Assembly: GCA_015039465.1 (NCBI GenBank)
Contig: MU130497.1
Span: 1,003,126 to 1,057,288 of the forward strand
DNA: 54,163 nucleotides
Direction of reading: 5' to 3'
Source: Phlegmacium glaucopus
Taxonomy: Eukaryota; Basidiomycota; Agaricomycetes; Agaricales; Cortinariaceae
Position numbers and translations under genes: made by a program. Under the pieces are notes generated by a model that saw only the letters and a program-made list of their open reading frames with translations, was not told the origin of the DNA and searched no databases. How positions within the stretch are numbered: the stretch's first letter is position 1; every line of letters begins with the position of its first letter. Positions 31,586 through 44,074 of this stretch are shown here, in pieces.

Positions 31586-34500
31586 ATGTCATCCAAGGGT
31601 GGACTCGGAGGAATAGGTTCAACTCTCACAGGCGGAATACAAGATATCGCAGCGCTTCTACCCCTACTCGGTACAGAGCAATGTGAGGTCCAAGTAAGCT
31701 CAGCACTCACACGAGGATATCTTTACGCAGCAGCCACCCCTATGTCAATTTTCGGAAGTCTTGGGATGGTCAGAGCGGGATTCAAGACATTGCTTGCTTG
31801 CTTCTCGTTCGGGGATATTGAAGGAGCAAACATACTTGGGAATATGGGATTCAAGCCACAGGGAGAGAATCTTTCGTTAATCATGGTTGAGGCTGGTGAA
31901 GGAGGGAACAAAGGGCGCTACATCATCGAGACTCGAATGGATGAATTGATCGAGGAACTCAACATTGACAAGAACAGGATAACTGGGGTATCCCACAAGT
32001 CCGCTGCTTGGAACGTCAAGATGATGGCTACGACCGCGCTCCTGTGCGCTTTCAGCATCACTCCGTATATCTACATAAATTTAGGTACCAACAACCTAAT
32101 GAAAAGTACGCGATGGATATTCCCTGTTCTGCGTGCTATTGGAGGGTTCATCACAGCCACGCTCATTCAGCTTCTCATACAACGACGAATAATCACTCTT
32201 TCCGAACAATACCTTGTCAAACTTAGGCATGGAGACCAGCCTCCAAATACGGATATCGAGGCAGGCGTTGAGTGCGAGTCGCGCAACACGAAGAAACATC
32301 AAATGGATGCGCGCACATGGTTATTCCTATGCCTCCTCCTTCTCGGTCTCCTAGCATCCGTTGTGGGATATGTTGGATGTTTTAGCGTCGTACAGAATTC
32401 GATATTGAAAACCGGTCCTGTTAGTTGGCTCTGCTTGGAAGCTGGGCTTTCTGTAATGCGATTGGCTATTTGGGCTTGGAATCCGAAGAGGGACGACGCG
32501 CCTCCACTGGAGATTATTCTGGAACTGGACGAATATGAACCCCTTCCCACTTGCAACAAAGACAACGAAGAAATCTTAGAATATAAGGTGCTGCCTCTCA
32601 CCCGAGCGCAAGAATTCCTGAAGATTATCACATCGTTTGCTGGGCTCATTGAGCCATTCAGCAGCCCTGACCTTTCCCTTTATTATACTTTGACTCGGAA
32701 ACGTGCATTCAAAAAGAGTGCACCCGCGTATAGGGAAAATACATGCGAGAATGGGGACAATAAGCCTGAGAATGCAGAGAAGCTTAAACTCGGAGAACGG
32801 ATTCTATATATCACGGTTTTCGATCACAAGGAGCGTACGACACGAGTTTACACTCGAGACAACGAAATAGACACTTTCTACTCAACAAATTCAGATGCTC
32901 CCCTCATTGATGTCGGACACCTTTTACTTGAAGTTGAAATTGATGCCAAAATTGATTCCAAAGCCGACCCAGTATCCAGTGATAGCAATAAGGTGGATTC
33001 ACTTCGAAAACATCATCGGGTCAATCTTAGAGCACATCCAGTATCGACTAGGAGCTGCCAACATAAACAAAGCATATGCTATAGAGAACAGCTGGACAAT
33101 GAAAGCGGAGGATACCATCAGTGCGCTCCAGAGGTTGAGGGAGGGAGAAAATGGAGACGATTGGAAAACAGCTGTCGAGAAGGGGAAAAGGGAGGAGCGA
33201 AATGAAGAGTCTCTGCTTATATGTGATTATTTCATGCACTCGTCAATTGAGAGAGAGCGACGGTTGCTGGATGAGAAGCGTGTGAAGTGGATTGCACAGA
33301 GAATGGAAATGATAACCAAAGAGGCGAAGGAGAGGTTCCAAGGCGAAATGGGAATGGAATATCGAATTAACAAGCAAGCCGTCAAAAAGAAGCCTGCAAC
33401 AAAATTACCAGAGAGGAAGATGGAGCAGCTGCTGTTTTTGGAACACTACTTGATGGAGCTGTTGCTGATATATGAAGTGAAGGAATGGGAGCAGCTTTTC
33501 TGGAACAAATTGAAAGATGTTCTGGACCAGATTGGCAATGACCGAGTGGAGGAGAAAGAAAGATTGACGAGGGAGTGGGGGGCCAATTGCTGGAAGAGAC
33601 TCAACCCCCCAAATGCACGCAGCGGAGAAAAGGTTGGCCGACCTCGACAAAGACAATCATTGGTATTCTAGGGATTCAAGACAAAAGGCTCATGGCGAGT
33701 GGGCATCATACATCAGCCAATTTTTTGAAGGGGTTGATAAACCAAATTCAACATCGCTATCAGCTACCGTATTGAGGGGAGAGATGAAAGATTCTTCCCT
33801 GATCGACTTCATTGACGATGATAAATCTATTGGTGAGATCCATCTACGAATGGAAGCGGAGATCGAGGATACCGAGTTCCGTTTGAAACGTGGATCTGAC
33901 TTGGGACGGTTCGATCAATTTTGGGATGACAATACTCTTTTCAAATGCAGGTACTCTCGGTCGAAGTGGCTCTATCTCAACATATCTCCTACTAGTGCAC
34001 CTCTTGAAATCTACTCGCATGCCCTGAAAAGAAACAAAAACATCATCCTCATCACTTTCACTCATTTTGATTCTGATTCCGATGTCAACTGGATTCAGGC
34101 TACAATTTGTGATTTACCATGGGTGACTTCGATATCTCTGGGTTGGTCTGGACGTCTACCCGCCATCCACCGTGATCCGCTATTTATCAAATCTACCAAT
34201 AATGATTTAATCACCTTTGCAAAAGAAATTCGACTCAAGTTGGACTCTTTCACATATATTTTCACGGACGCTGACGGCACTAACATGTATTCAGATCCAG
34301 TTAGACTTGGGAATGGTGCAACGGTTTTAATCTCATTCGTCGCCCCAACATCGGGCGAAAGTCTTATACTGAGACTCAAACATTCCGGCAAAGAAGTGGA
34401 TGCCAGTGGGCCTCTCGAAGTCACGCTAGGATCAACCATAATTCAACTTTCCCCTCCATTCGACTCGCCACTCACGATTGATGAGATAACGCTCCATCCA

Positions 34501-34659
34501 ATTCCCGGTCCTTCTGAATCTGATCACCTTTTATTTGAGCCAGGGATCCGGAATGACGTTGTTATCCAGTTTAGAAGATCAGTCGAGCACTACCACAGTC
34601 ATTTTTTACATGACATAAAATTGCTTGATGAAGCTGGACAGCACTACGGTATGCCATGA
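31586..34659 (+). CDS. Large membrane protein of unknown function, two apparent frameshifts
   Basis: The ATG at 31586 opens a frame of about 468 useful residues. Three hydrophobic segments (about residues 144-166, 177-199 and 244-266) suggest a multi-spanning membrane protein. Similarity-style continuity then jumps frame twice. The first jump is near 32988 (AATAAGG, one extra A). The second is at the C6 run 33605-33610, where copy A has only four C and stays in frame. After the first jump comes a charged, coiled-coil-like stretch (ERERRLLDEKRVKWIAQRM). The C-terminal 348 residues form a soluble domain (RYSRSKWLYLNIS, HPIPGPSESDHLLFEPG) that is duplicated at 22.2-23.3 kb. If both shifts are sequencing errors, this is one protein of about 1,020 residues. 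If real, it is a young pseudogene. The family is not recognised. Confidence 0.6.
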
Positions 34660-35300
34660 AATTCCAAAATGGATCCAAAGTCTGGAGGATCCGAGAAATA
34701 GTCCACATTCGGCTTCTTTATTTAATATTCATACATTTTCGATTTTTCTAGCGAAACTAGATCGAATGCATATTGGAACAAATTTCTTGTTATGACACCT
34801 CTCGAAGTACGAATTATAATATTTAGGCTATTTGAATAATGTACAGGAATCGGTGTACAAACACTTGAAACTTCTAGATTCTCCCTTGGTCTTCCAAGGA
34901 CAAGATGCAACTTGAAGGGCTTCGATAGTCTTGTTGAGCTAAAAGGAGATGGAAGTAATCGTTGAGCATGGAGATGTGTTGTAGGAAGTTGTTATCTAGC
35001 ACATAGACGGATAGCCATGGAGAGAGGAGAGAGGATAGAGGACTGGGAAGAGAAATTCAATTTGGTTGAATTTCAACTTAAAGACGCGAGGGAGGTAGAG
35101 TGAGTTGACGATGTGAAGGATTGGTCGCAACACGCCTGCGAGTAGTGACTGATCGAGGTTGATGAAATGGCGGAGATGATCGACGTGGTACCAAATATTG
35201 AATTGTGAGGAGGCGCGTAAGGTACTGATACCTCCCAACGAGGGTGATAAGCACTGCTTTATCATGTCAGAAAACGTCATGACAAAGATTTAGCCTTCAA
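34660..35300. repeat. 3' part of duplicated unit, copy B
   Basis: GGATCCAAAGTCTGGAGGAT, then GTCCACATTCGGCTTCTTTA, matches in reverse complement the sequence below 22162. Further downstream, the minus-strand frame at 35280-34996 (WYHVDHLRHFINLDQSLLAG, VLRPILHIVNSLYLP) corresponds to the broken plus-strand frames at 21661-21925. It may be the 3' end of another gene or a conserved transposon segment. I do not recognise it. Confidence 0.55.
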
Positions 35301-35916
35301 CGGAGGTCCATGGGTGTCTGATCTAATAAATTTTCATTCTTAATTCACAACTCAAAAGTATGGGGTTGCGATTCGCCAAACATATGCGAGGTCCGATTAG
35401 CGTATCCATTGACAGAACACATTTGTGAATGTGAATCATCTATGCAACACTTTTTCGCTACCGCGGTGTTCAAAGTGAAAGGTTATCAAATTCCACGTGT
35501 TTGACAAAAGGGGAACGTCATTTATAGTCGGCATGCGGCTGCATTGTGGTGGTGGCTTCGAAATTCGCACCTTGAGGCCTTGAGGCACGGTTTCCCTGAC
35601 TGGTCAGGTCAAGATCGAAGGTAAAATGCAACTTAAGCAATGATTCAACACCATCAACGTCTTTTATACATGAATCGAAGTCAAATATGCGGTCAAAAGC
35701 GATTGGGTTAGCGCTAGTGACTGTTCTTAGATCTCGCGGAATTCTTTGACAACGAACATCCAAGAAAAAAACATGGTGTCCAAAACACGACAAAGCCTCA
35801 TGGCTAGACTCTTCTTAACGGGAGTCATCGCCTCGTCAAGTTCATCATCCCTCCCTCCATACTGATCATCTTTACTGTCTTTGCGTGCCACCTATCGTAG
35901 CTCATCTTTAAGGAGA
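35301..35916. other. Intergenic, no supported gene
   Basis: A 91-codon minus-strand frame (35793-35518) has no recognisable feature and is left uncalled. The right side is the promoter region of the C2H2-RING gene. Confidence 0.4.
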
Positions 35917-38787
35917 ATGCCAGTTTGTCCTCAATGCGATAATAGACAGTTCGCAAACAAGGAAGCCCTGCTGCAGCACATGAAAAGTTCAAGTGCATGG
36001 CACCCTTTTTGCTCAATCTGTGATCGAAGGTTCGTCAGCGAGACCGCCTTTGACGCGGTGAGTGTCTTGATTTCCTTAATACTCTCTCAGCTCTAATTTC
36101 AGTGTTTATTTTTTCTGATCTATTTGTGCCCGTAGCATATGGCGGCTAAGCATCCGCCTACCTATGATTGCACGGTGTGCAATCGAAGTTATCACGCGCC
36201 TTTCGCGTTGGAAGACCATTATCGTGGATCCCCAGCTCACCCAAACTGTGGACGATGTGGGAGGGGATTCATAGACGCTCCCGCTTGTGAAGAAGTATTA
36301 TTTACCGTCTCTTGTTTCTGTTCCCGGCATGAACCTTTCTGATTATCAGCACCATCGGACGGCGCATCCGAAAGCCCCTTGCCTCCCTTGCGGAGGGAGG
36401 ATATTCTACGAGGATGCCCTTGACCAACACTATTGGGACTCGGTAAATCACCCTTCATGCATTCCCTGTAATAGCGGATTTAAAAATGATACTGCATATG
36501 CAGAAGTAAGTCTCTTGTCTTAAAGTAGAGGATCTTCACTAATTCATTCTTCCCAGCACGTATCGGCCGTCCATTCAGAATTACAATCTGGGGCAGACGC
36601 CGTTCAAGCTCATTCAGTTTTACCCCCAATTCATCCAAAGTGCAATGAGTGTGGTCTAGAATTTATAGATGACGGTGCTCGAAATGCAGTAGGTATCGTG
36701 TTGTGCTACATTCTATCCCGATCTAACATGTAAAAAAGCACAGAGAAAGTGCGCATAGCCCTATCTCGCTACAGAAGAAAACGGCAACGGAAGCCAAAGT
36801 TGATGACGACTTTTTACCTTTCAACGACCAGGACAGAGGTCTTGACTGTCTGCCCAGTGAAAACATACCAATATCCAGCACAGGTTTAGTTCGTAAAAGA
36901 TTAAAAATTTTCAAGGCTTGTCATTGATATCGTCATTCTCAGGACCGCACCCTTATGGAAAGGCGAATGGAATCGCCTGATCTCCGACTGGAAATGAATT
37001 TTGCTTCTCCGCTCAAAGAAGTGAAGCCTCTTTTCAGTCCTACAAGCCTGCCGCGCCCTGGCGGCATTATTGAAGAGTTATGGAGCTCACGGGAGGTGAA
37101 AAATCATCAGTTACGCTTCCGAAATATTTGTGCTCATTTTCACTCAGAATGTGCAGGTTTCTGCCACTCAGACTTCCCCACATAAATCGCCTGACGAAGT
37201 GCCTCCGGCGCTACCATCGAGGTCGCCCATTTGGTCCGCTACGTCAATGCTGCATTCCCAGCAAAATTCTACCCAAATGGTAAGCCGAACCTCAATCTTT
37301 TCGTAACTTTTATTCAATATGTTATCAGATCGCAATGAATCCTTTGAGGTCTTATACTTCAGCTACACATAGCCGTAGCCTAACTGAGTCAATGCCACGA
37401 CTCCACGCTTTCCCCCAATCATTTTCTCCTCCTCCTCCGACGCGGTATTATGACTTACCCTCTAGCAGGATTTTGCACTCGCCGCCTGCGCCAAGCACAT
37501 CAACAGGATTCGAACGATTTACAACACCACTTGCAAGAAGTATGCATTCTCCACCTGCCTCGAGCGCTTCAACAAGTTTTGACACTTCGCGTTTCCCTAC
37601 ACGACGCGACGGAAGGCTCTTCTCACCGCCGCACACATCCCCGCCTCCTTCTGAGTTCCACCCCCGTTTGTATCCTGGAAGCGTACGTCACGCTGCACGA
37701 ACAATGGCTGTGAATAGACCTAGCCATCCACTGGGACCTCCTATCGTATTCGAGTCTAATTGGCGGAAACTTATGGAAGCCGAACGTGAGAGAGATACGA
37801 AAACTTTCGAAGACGAGGAGCAACATCAATCTGAAATATCAACTCCAATAGCGGAAACGCCGGTTGAAAGTCTGCATTTACATTCTCAATTCCAGTCACA
37901 TAGCACTGCAACCTCTCCATCCTTAGCTACTGCTTCGTCTCCCACCTCCAGCGCACTTGCTCATTCGCCGGCATCCGGCTTAAATGATGTTCGTACTTCT
38001 TTTTTTTTTCATATTCTCACTCATTGAGAACGCAATGCTATTCAGCCGGAGACTCGACCAACCACAGCTTCGTCCACCCATTCGCCATCTTTTCATGGTC
38101 TGTCATATACGATCACTCCCAGCAGGTGAGTTTCCCAGACATCGGCCCGGGTTGATCTGATGTTTGGTTTAGTGAATGTGTGAGCCCTCGCTCGCCTGAG
38201 GTAGCTTCGCCAGCTGACCTTGAGCTACTACCAACGATCTCTCCTCTGATCACCACGCCCATCGATTTCGAGATATCAAAACTAGATATCCCTGAAGCCC
38301 AGAAGCCTCTTCCGGCGTCTCCTGTTGGAAGCCTCTCCCCAGTGACAGTGGTAACAGTACTAGATGTCAAAACGCAGGATCTGACTGATCTCGCCATCTC
38401 TCCCCTCTCGACTTCCTCTTCGCAAAGCTATATTACATCTCCACAGGAACCGGTCGACGAGACAAATTTATTTTTGAAGGACGAAGATTTATTAACGATG
38501 CCACCGGCAACTCCAAGCACACCTGTTGCTCCCTCTACAAGTTTAAACCCTCTTCATTGTCGCGTGTGTCGTGCGGATACGTGCGACGATATCACGGCGT
38601 CTATGTGCGGCCACATTTTTTGCAATCGGTAAATTAGTATTCTATTCGTTGTCAAGGTACCCATACTCATGGTATTCTTTTGTGTATTAGATGCATCACA
38701 GATGCAGTTATAAAAACGTCCCGCTGCCCTGTATGTATGACGCCAACGTTGTTATACTGCTTGTTTAGGCTGGACTTGGCCGCTTGA
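35917..38787 (+). CDS. C2H2 zinc-finger protein with C-terminal RING
   Basis: The N-terminus holds a series of fingers: CPQCDNRQFANKEALLQH, FCSICDRRFVSETAFDA|H, CTVCNRSYHAPFALEDH, CGRCGRGFIDAPACEE|H, a CLPCGGRIF finger, then CIPCNSGFKNDTAYAE|H and CNECGLEFIDDGARNA|H. Four introns (about 36059-36135, 36295-36348, 36507-36557 and 36690-36740) all cut in phase 0 immediately before the first zinc His of a finger. A long Ser/Pro-rich disordered middle follows. A C-terminal RING (CRVCRADTCDDITASMCGHI, then FCNR|CITDAVIKTSRCPVC) is completed across a final intron near 38630-38690. This gives a C3HC4-like ligand set. Likely role: nucleic-acid-binding E3 ubiquitin ligase or regulator, inferred from the domains. 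Joins in 36880-37340 and 37985-38180 are approximate. Confidence 0.8.
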
Positions 38788-40497
38788 ATTCTCTGCACAG
38801 TTCTGCTTTTCACATACTTTTGGCTTCTGAACCATAGATAACAAGCAAGCCGTAATCTGGGGTGTTGATGGTAAATCTTGGAACACCTGTAAAATAGACA
38901 ACTTGAATTGGACGCAATACATACATATTATTGGCGACGGCTATGGGAATATTTCAAGATGACCGAGTTGCGCCGAAATAGCCACAAGTCTGGTGACCGT
39001 CTAATTCACAAAACCTTAAAGTTCGACGTCGGACGTAAAGGCGGATCCCGAAGGTAGGGAGCGTTTTCGAAGGCCTCTGCCTTTCGGTTTTCCACAGAAG
39101 AGGCGTCGGTCGCCTCTGTGCCTCCTCTTTTGATTCATTTGTGACGACGTTTTGTAAGCCGCTTTATGCTGTTTCAAACATCTGATGTCGCCTCAATAGA
39201 TTACTGCTGCTTAGGCCTGTCATATTAACGGGATCACATGAGTAGACGGAGCAGCTGTCAATGTCACAACTGCAGGTGAATGCTAGACTCGTGACCAGTC
39301 GTCGATATGAGATGTGCGAAAAGGAACCTCTCGATATGATGACTGGAAAACCGGGACTTCCTGTGAGTGAGCGCCCGCTTTTGGACATTACCGGCCTTCC
39401 AAAAAAGGCGCAAGTTTTGGCAACGACGGCGGCTGTTTCTCTCTATCTTTTGTCTCTACTCTCATGTACATTATGGAATTTACTACAGAACACAATGAAA
39501 TGCTTCAGTTTCTCCGTACCTGCTCTACAGCTGAGATTTCACAGCTGGTAGCAACACCTCAAGACCGCCTCTCACCCACCTCAACAGCCTCTCGGAGGAG
39601 GACAAAACTGTGTTTACGAGCAACAATGATCTTCTGGGTGATATCTAAGTTGGTGATGGTGCCTCGAGAATCGAGATGAGCATGGTCAACGGTACTTGTC
39701 CAGCATTGACGAGCTCTGCCAAAATTTGTACCTTCCTTTTTGAGCGATGCACCTTTTTTGGAAGGCCGGTAATGTCCGAAAGCTCGTAACGGGCGCTCAC
39801 TCACGGGAAGTCCCGGCGTACAGGTCGTCATATCAAGACCTATCAAGACTTCAGTTTCCGAATACCATGGGTCAACTTCCCCGTTTGTTCCATCCCCCCA
39901 AGGTGTTAACCTGTCTACTACCCAATGGGTAGTGCCTCATAAATGGTAGCGGCCCGGTATGACCAATCACCGATTCTTGTCAAAGTGTTTTCTCAGCCCA
40001 TACTAGTATATACAACTGTCGGACTCTTCTAGCCTTCTAGCTCTAAGGGCTTGTCGGTTACCAGTCTTGACACGACGTATCCGGACAGTCGGGGGGCTGC
40101 CCATGGTTATCGTAACGCCGAATGGACCGACCTTTGATTGCAAATACTAAATTAACTCTTGATCATGAGGCATTCACCTAGACCTGTGACAGGCCGTCAC
40201 ATGAGATGTGCGAAGAGGATGAAAATCTTCACAAGCTCTATACATACCGACTTAGTTGCCGCTCACCACATATCGCGTGATGCCCTAAATTGATACAGGT
40301 ACATGGATTTAATATCATTCTGATTCATCGTTGGTAGAACCTAGTAGAACACGAGCTCAGGACTTTCAAGCTGGGCGTGTTAGCGGAAGGTCATGACTCA
40401 TGACTGCGCTGATGTGAATGAAGTCACGTGCGGTTTAAAGCTGAAACCGTGACGCGACCATTTATTAGTGAGCACTGAGCTTCAGCCAAATGGCCCG
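38788..40497. other. Intergenic with an inverted-repeat element
   Basis: This contains the inverted-repeat element at 39331-39838 (listed separately). It also has a short GC-rich palindromic patch around 39070-39125 (GAAGGCCTCTGCCTTTC, GGCGTCGGTCGCC). There is a loose direct repeat around GAGATGTGCGAA at 39309 and 40205. No host gene is supported. Confidence 0.45.
39331..39838. mobile_element. MITE-like element with ~95-bp inverted ends
   Basis: Left TCGATATGATGACTGGAAAA and CCGGGACTTCCTGTGAGTGA, up to TTTTGGCAA (about 39331-39424), matches in reverse complement the right arm 39838-39718. The shared core GGACATTACCGGCCTTCCAA, then AAAAGG, is exact. Arms differ by small indels. The roughly 290-bp interior has no full transposase. 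Confidence 0.65.
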
Positions 40498-42631
40498 ATG
40501 AACGACAACAAGTCGGACGATTTTCTCGATGACTCAAGCCGGTCGTATGTCGCGCAATTTCGGGTTCATCAGGAGTTCGTCCAAGCCCATCTAAAGGGGA
40601 CTTTGAATGATGAGCAACCGCTGCTCCCGGCTTTTTTTCCTCCTTCATCGTACTGGACTTCACATGAGAAGGATCTGTTCTTCCATGGCCTAGCTGTGTA
40701 TTCGCGTTTCCGTCCCGATCTTATTGCGGGGAGTATTAAAACCAAAAGTACCCTTGACGTTTGTCTTTACTTGGATATCCTTCAATCAGCGTCCTCCAGT
40801 ATTCCTTCGGAAATACATGGGTCTTTCAGGAGTTCGTTAAAACCTGCCATGGAAGTATCTGATCGGTGGATCCAAAATGAAGAACAAATTGCAGAGGCGT
40901 TAATTCAGTTTGACTTCTGCAAATGGACTCCTAGGTCTGAAGATGAAGAAACTAACAAACCTGAACATCGTTGTGTTTGTTCTCCCAAAAATCTTCGTCT
41001 CGTTGATGACACACGATCTTCTTCCGTGGACCACTCCAGCCAAACCGAATTGAAGAAGTCGTACCTCAGCCATTTAGACCGTACTTGCCTAATGGCGCTC
41101 GAAAAGATTGTCCATGAGGCACAACTTGGAGAGGTAGATTCGATGGCGATTTCGTTATCCCCAACACCAGACTCATTTAGGCCACCAGCGACACAAATCT
41201 GTTCACCTATAGAGGATGCCTTATGTGAGCTTTTCTCATCGACAATTTGGCCTGTCGTTTTCATTGTATGACCTAGCACCATTTTCAGCCGATTTAGATT
41301 CACCTGAGTCCCAACCCCTTGCGTCATGCATAGTGACGACTCCTAGGGGGCGTGATTATTCGAAACTGAAGGCTCAGTATCGATTCAAGAAGCGAATATA
41401 TATGCGGCGCAAGCGTGCCCAATCCGCGGGAAGATCCATTGATGTAGAGGCGGTTAGACTGCGTCCCGGTCGACAAACTACCGACAGGAAACCATCGAGG
41501 CCAAGACCTAAAATGTACAAAAAGAAGCGGAAAATAGTTTTATTCAACTCGGGCAGAAAGGAGGGCTCGGAAAAGCCAGAGACTATTGCTGATCCTGAAG
41601 CAAATCATGCTGTTTCCGTTCCTACTCCGGTGGACGAAATGGGCCAAGAGGATGAAGCGCAGCACGAACCGCGAAGCAAGGGCGGCTTGAACAAACTCCA
41701 TCGAACGAGGAATCGATTCCTCGGGATTGGCATCGATTCTCAACTGGCGTCAAACAACAACTTAGATTTCTTCCATCTGTCTTCTCTTGCCCAACTGATG
41801 AGGTAACGCTATTTTTACCGCCATCATCCATGTTGTGGTTGATCAGCACTTAATTTCCCTACATAGGTTGTACAGCTCAGTCGAGGACTCAACGAGACCA
41901 TTAATCGAGGTCTCCATCACGGCAGATACAATACATCTCCTTGTCGCTATCCTCAGGGAGTTCATTTCTAACGTGGTTCGTGGTTTGTTGATATCGAAAG
42001 AGCAAGAAATACGTTTGAAGGGCGCTTTGAAAGTATGGAAATATGATCAAGAAGAGGTTTGTATTGCAATTCAAATTTGTCCACTAGATAGGATGAGTTT
42101 GCTGACTTGATTTATGGTTAGATAACTGTCGAGAATGTCAGGGAGACTTTGAAGTCCATGGGGATCGCCCATTCGAAAGAGGACTATTTTGCGGAGCTGA
42201 TAGGAGAGGGTAACGACGATATCTCATCGCCTGATCCTTCTATCGGTACGAAAATAAAAACCAAAGACGATGACAATGACGGAGGCAGAGGCGGCACCGA
42301 CAACCAAGGTAGCCATGAGTGCGAAATACCAAAGGAAGACACGGTTACTAACCTTAGCGATGCCCCAGACGCATCTGAACAGTCAACTGAACCATCAGAC
42401 GCATCTGAACAGTCAGCTGAACTATCACAGGCGCTGACGGAATTCTGGCTCCCTGAGTCTTTCAGACGGTGTTTGCTTCCAAAGCATACCCGGGTATCAG
42501 GGGACGACGATGACATTTTGCCTGAAATCAAAGAGACCGAACTTCAACGTGAACTTAAGGAAGACGAAGAGTTGGATGCTCGAGATCTATCGGCATCGAA
42601 AGACTTTGAAACTGGACTTTGGGGATTGTGA
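40498..42631 (+). CDS. Rrn5-like SANT/Myb protein (Pol I upstream activation factor candidate)
   Basis: Four exons (40498-41224, 41289-41802, 41867-42056, 42122-42631) close exactly at 646 residues. The N-terminal SANT-like segment (SYWTSHEKDLFFHGLAVYSR, FRPDLIAGSIKTKSTLDVCL) is the hallmark of fungal Rrn5-like proteins, which in yeast belong to the UAF complex that recruits RNA polymerase I to rDNA. A basic stretch (RFKKRIYMRRKRAQ, KMYKKKRKIV) follows. Next is a helical segment (VSITADTIHLLVAILREFIS...VENVRETLKSMG) that could be a histone-fold-like region. The C-terminus is very acidic. The upstream in-frame GTG at 40468 is not a valid eukaryotic start, so I use the ATG at 40498. An upstream exon is possible, since TTTATTAG precedes the frame. 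Product assignment is by motif and is moderate. Confidence 0.7.
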
Positions 42632-43664
42632 TACGTATAACATAGTTACTTCTACATACGCAAGATGCTCAATTTAATTTACTTGAAAGCAGATGTCTTA
42701 AGTTTAAAAGGAGAATCCCTTGGGAAGCCTGGCGGCCGACGTAGAAAGCCACCCATATTTGTGAAAGAACTCAATTACTGAATTGAACACTCAAGGAGCT
42801 TCAAGCCCGCTTAAATTCACATCGCACTGGATCAAGATATTTCGGTCATTACTCGGGCCACAGAAACTCCCATCCGCTACGGGTTGCACGCGAGCCTAAA
42901 TAATGACCCAACGTTCATCAATTCAATGCGAGATGTCATCGGCCACCGTAGGATTATGGTATGGCACGAAAGACTACGGCATCATCAAATATGTACTCAA
43001 AGGGGAGTTGTCGTCTCCCAACAATTTCTTAAGCATCTAAATAAGGCCGCTCATGGGGGTTTTATTCCATTTATAACAGTCATTCATCATTCTTTTCAAG
43101 TATTAATTCAACTCAAGCTCCAACCGAGCAATCCTTTCTAACTTGAAGTATTTTTGTTTATTATTCGAATAGATATGGGTCTTGAAGCATGCCCGTTGTG
43201 GGCAATCCGAGTCCGATGGTCGATTAACGTAATGCCAGGCGGCTAGGTGTGGAACTTGAAATAGTACATTTGCCTAAGGGAGACTACCAAAGGGTAAAGT
43301 ATAAAGATGGTGAATCTAGGTCGCCATTGCTTTCATACAAGTCCTCTGTATTAAGCGCTTGAGACTCGGGGGACTGGTTTAGTTTCGGCGAGCCTACTAA
43401 AATCCTTCCAATACTTAGACCGAACACACGCTGTCCCGGCAGGAGTCAGGACGTTGACAAAAGGTTTGGTCGAAAATTCAAGGTTCCATTTCCCACCCTA
43501 GAATAGTTATTTCCATTGTATTGGAACCCTCTCTGACGAGCTTTGGTCCTCATAATTTATGGAGCAACTGTTTATTCTTAGACTTCAATAATTGGTTAAC
43601 GTTTTGAAAGTCAGTCTATAATTATGTCCGACATGTAAGGATTGGCATGACGTTGAGCGATGAG
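42632..43664. other. Intergenic, no supported gene
   Basis: AT-rich sequence between the Rrn5-like stop and the multicopper oxidase promoter. No repeats, RNA genes or credible frames were seen. Confidence 0.45.
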
Positions 43665-43733
43665 CCAATTTTACCAGCCAATTACCAATTGCCAATTACC
43701 AACTATTAGTATATTACCAACTGGCAAATTGAC
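43665..43733 (+). promoter_or_regulatory. CCAAT-box cluster upstream of multicopper oxidase
   Basis: Four CCAAT motifs occur within 35 bp (starting at 43665, 43678, 43685 and 43692), with related ACCAACT motifs to 43733. They lie about 345-410 bp upstream of the oxidase ATG. CCAAT elements are the binding site of the fungal HAP/CBC complex, which with HapX controls iron genes. The spacing also looks like a small tandem repeat, so function is inference. Confidence 0.45.
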
Positions 43734-44016
43734 AAAAATAGATCATAGATGTCAATTTGCATTTCGGCTGTCATTTCCTTTAGCCTACGTACTTGACTGA
43801 AACCAGTATCCTGAGTCTGGATTCCTGATTCCTTCTAGATCTCAAATACATATGAGCTGTATCCCTGGACCTTGTGGCATCCGGACCTTGTATAGAGATA
43901 ACAATCGAACCCGGGCCCAGAGTACATGGTAACGGTCTAATAACAGTGGAGTTTTCTTTTTTTACCTCATCTATTTAATTTGCCTCATGCCAATTTTGTG
44001 ACTTTCACCTGGGTCA

Positions 44017-44023
44017 TATAAAG
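44017..44023 (+). promoter_or_regulatory. TATA box of multicopper oxidase gene
   Basis: TATAAAG lies 58 bp upstream of the ATG at 44075, followed by a pyrimidine-rich stretch (CTTCTCTCTCTTGTCCTTC), which is a typical core promoter layout for mushroom genes. Confidence 0.7.
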
Positions 44024-44074
44024 AGGACATGACTTCTCTCTCTTGTCCTTCTTCAGTCTTTCCACTTGCACAAT

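Noticed and set aside
40468..40497. Upstream start for the Rrn5-like gene
   Set aside because: The apparent start is GTG, which is not used for eukaryotic initiation. The next in-frame ATG is at 40498.
43900..43925. tRNA-like B box (GGTTCGATT on the minus strand)
   Set aside because: There is no matching A box at the right distance and no acceptor-stem or anticodon-arm pairing in the flanks.
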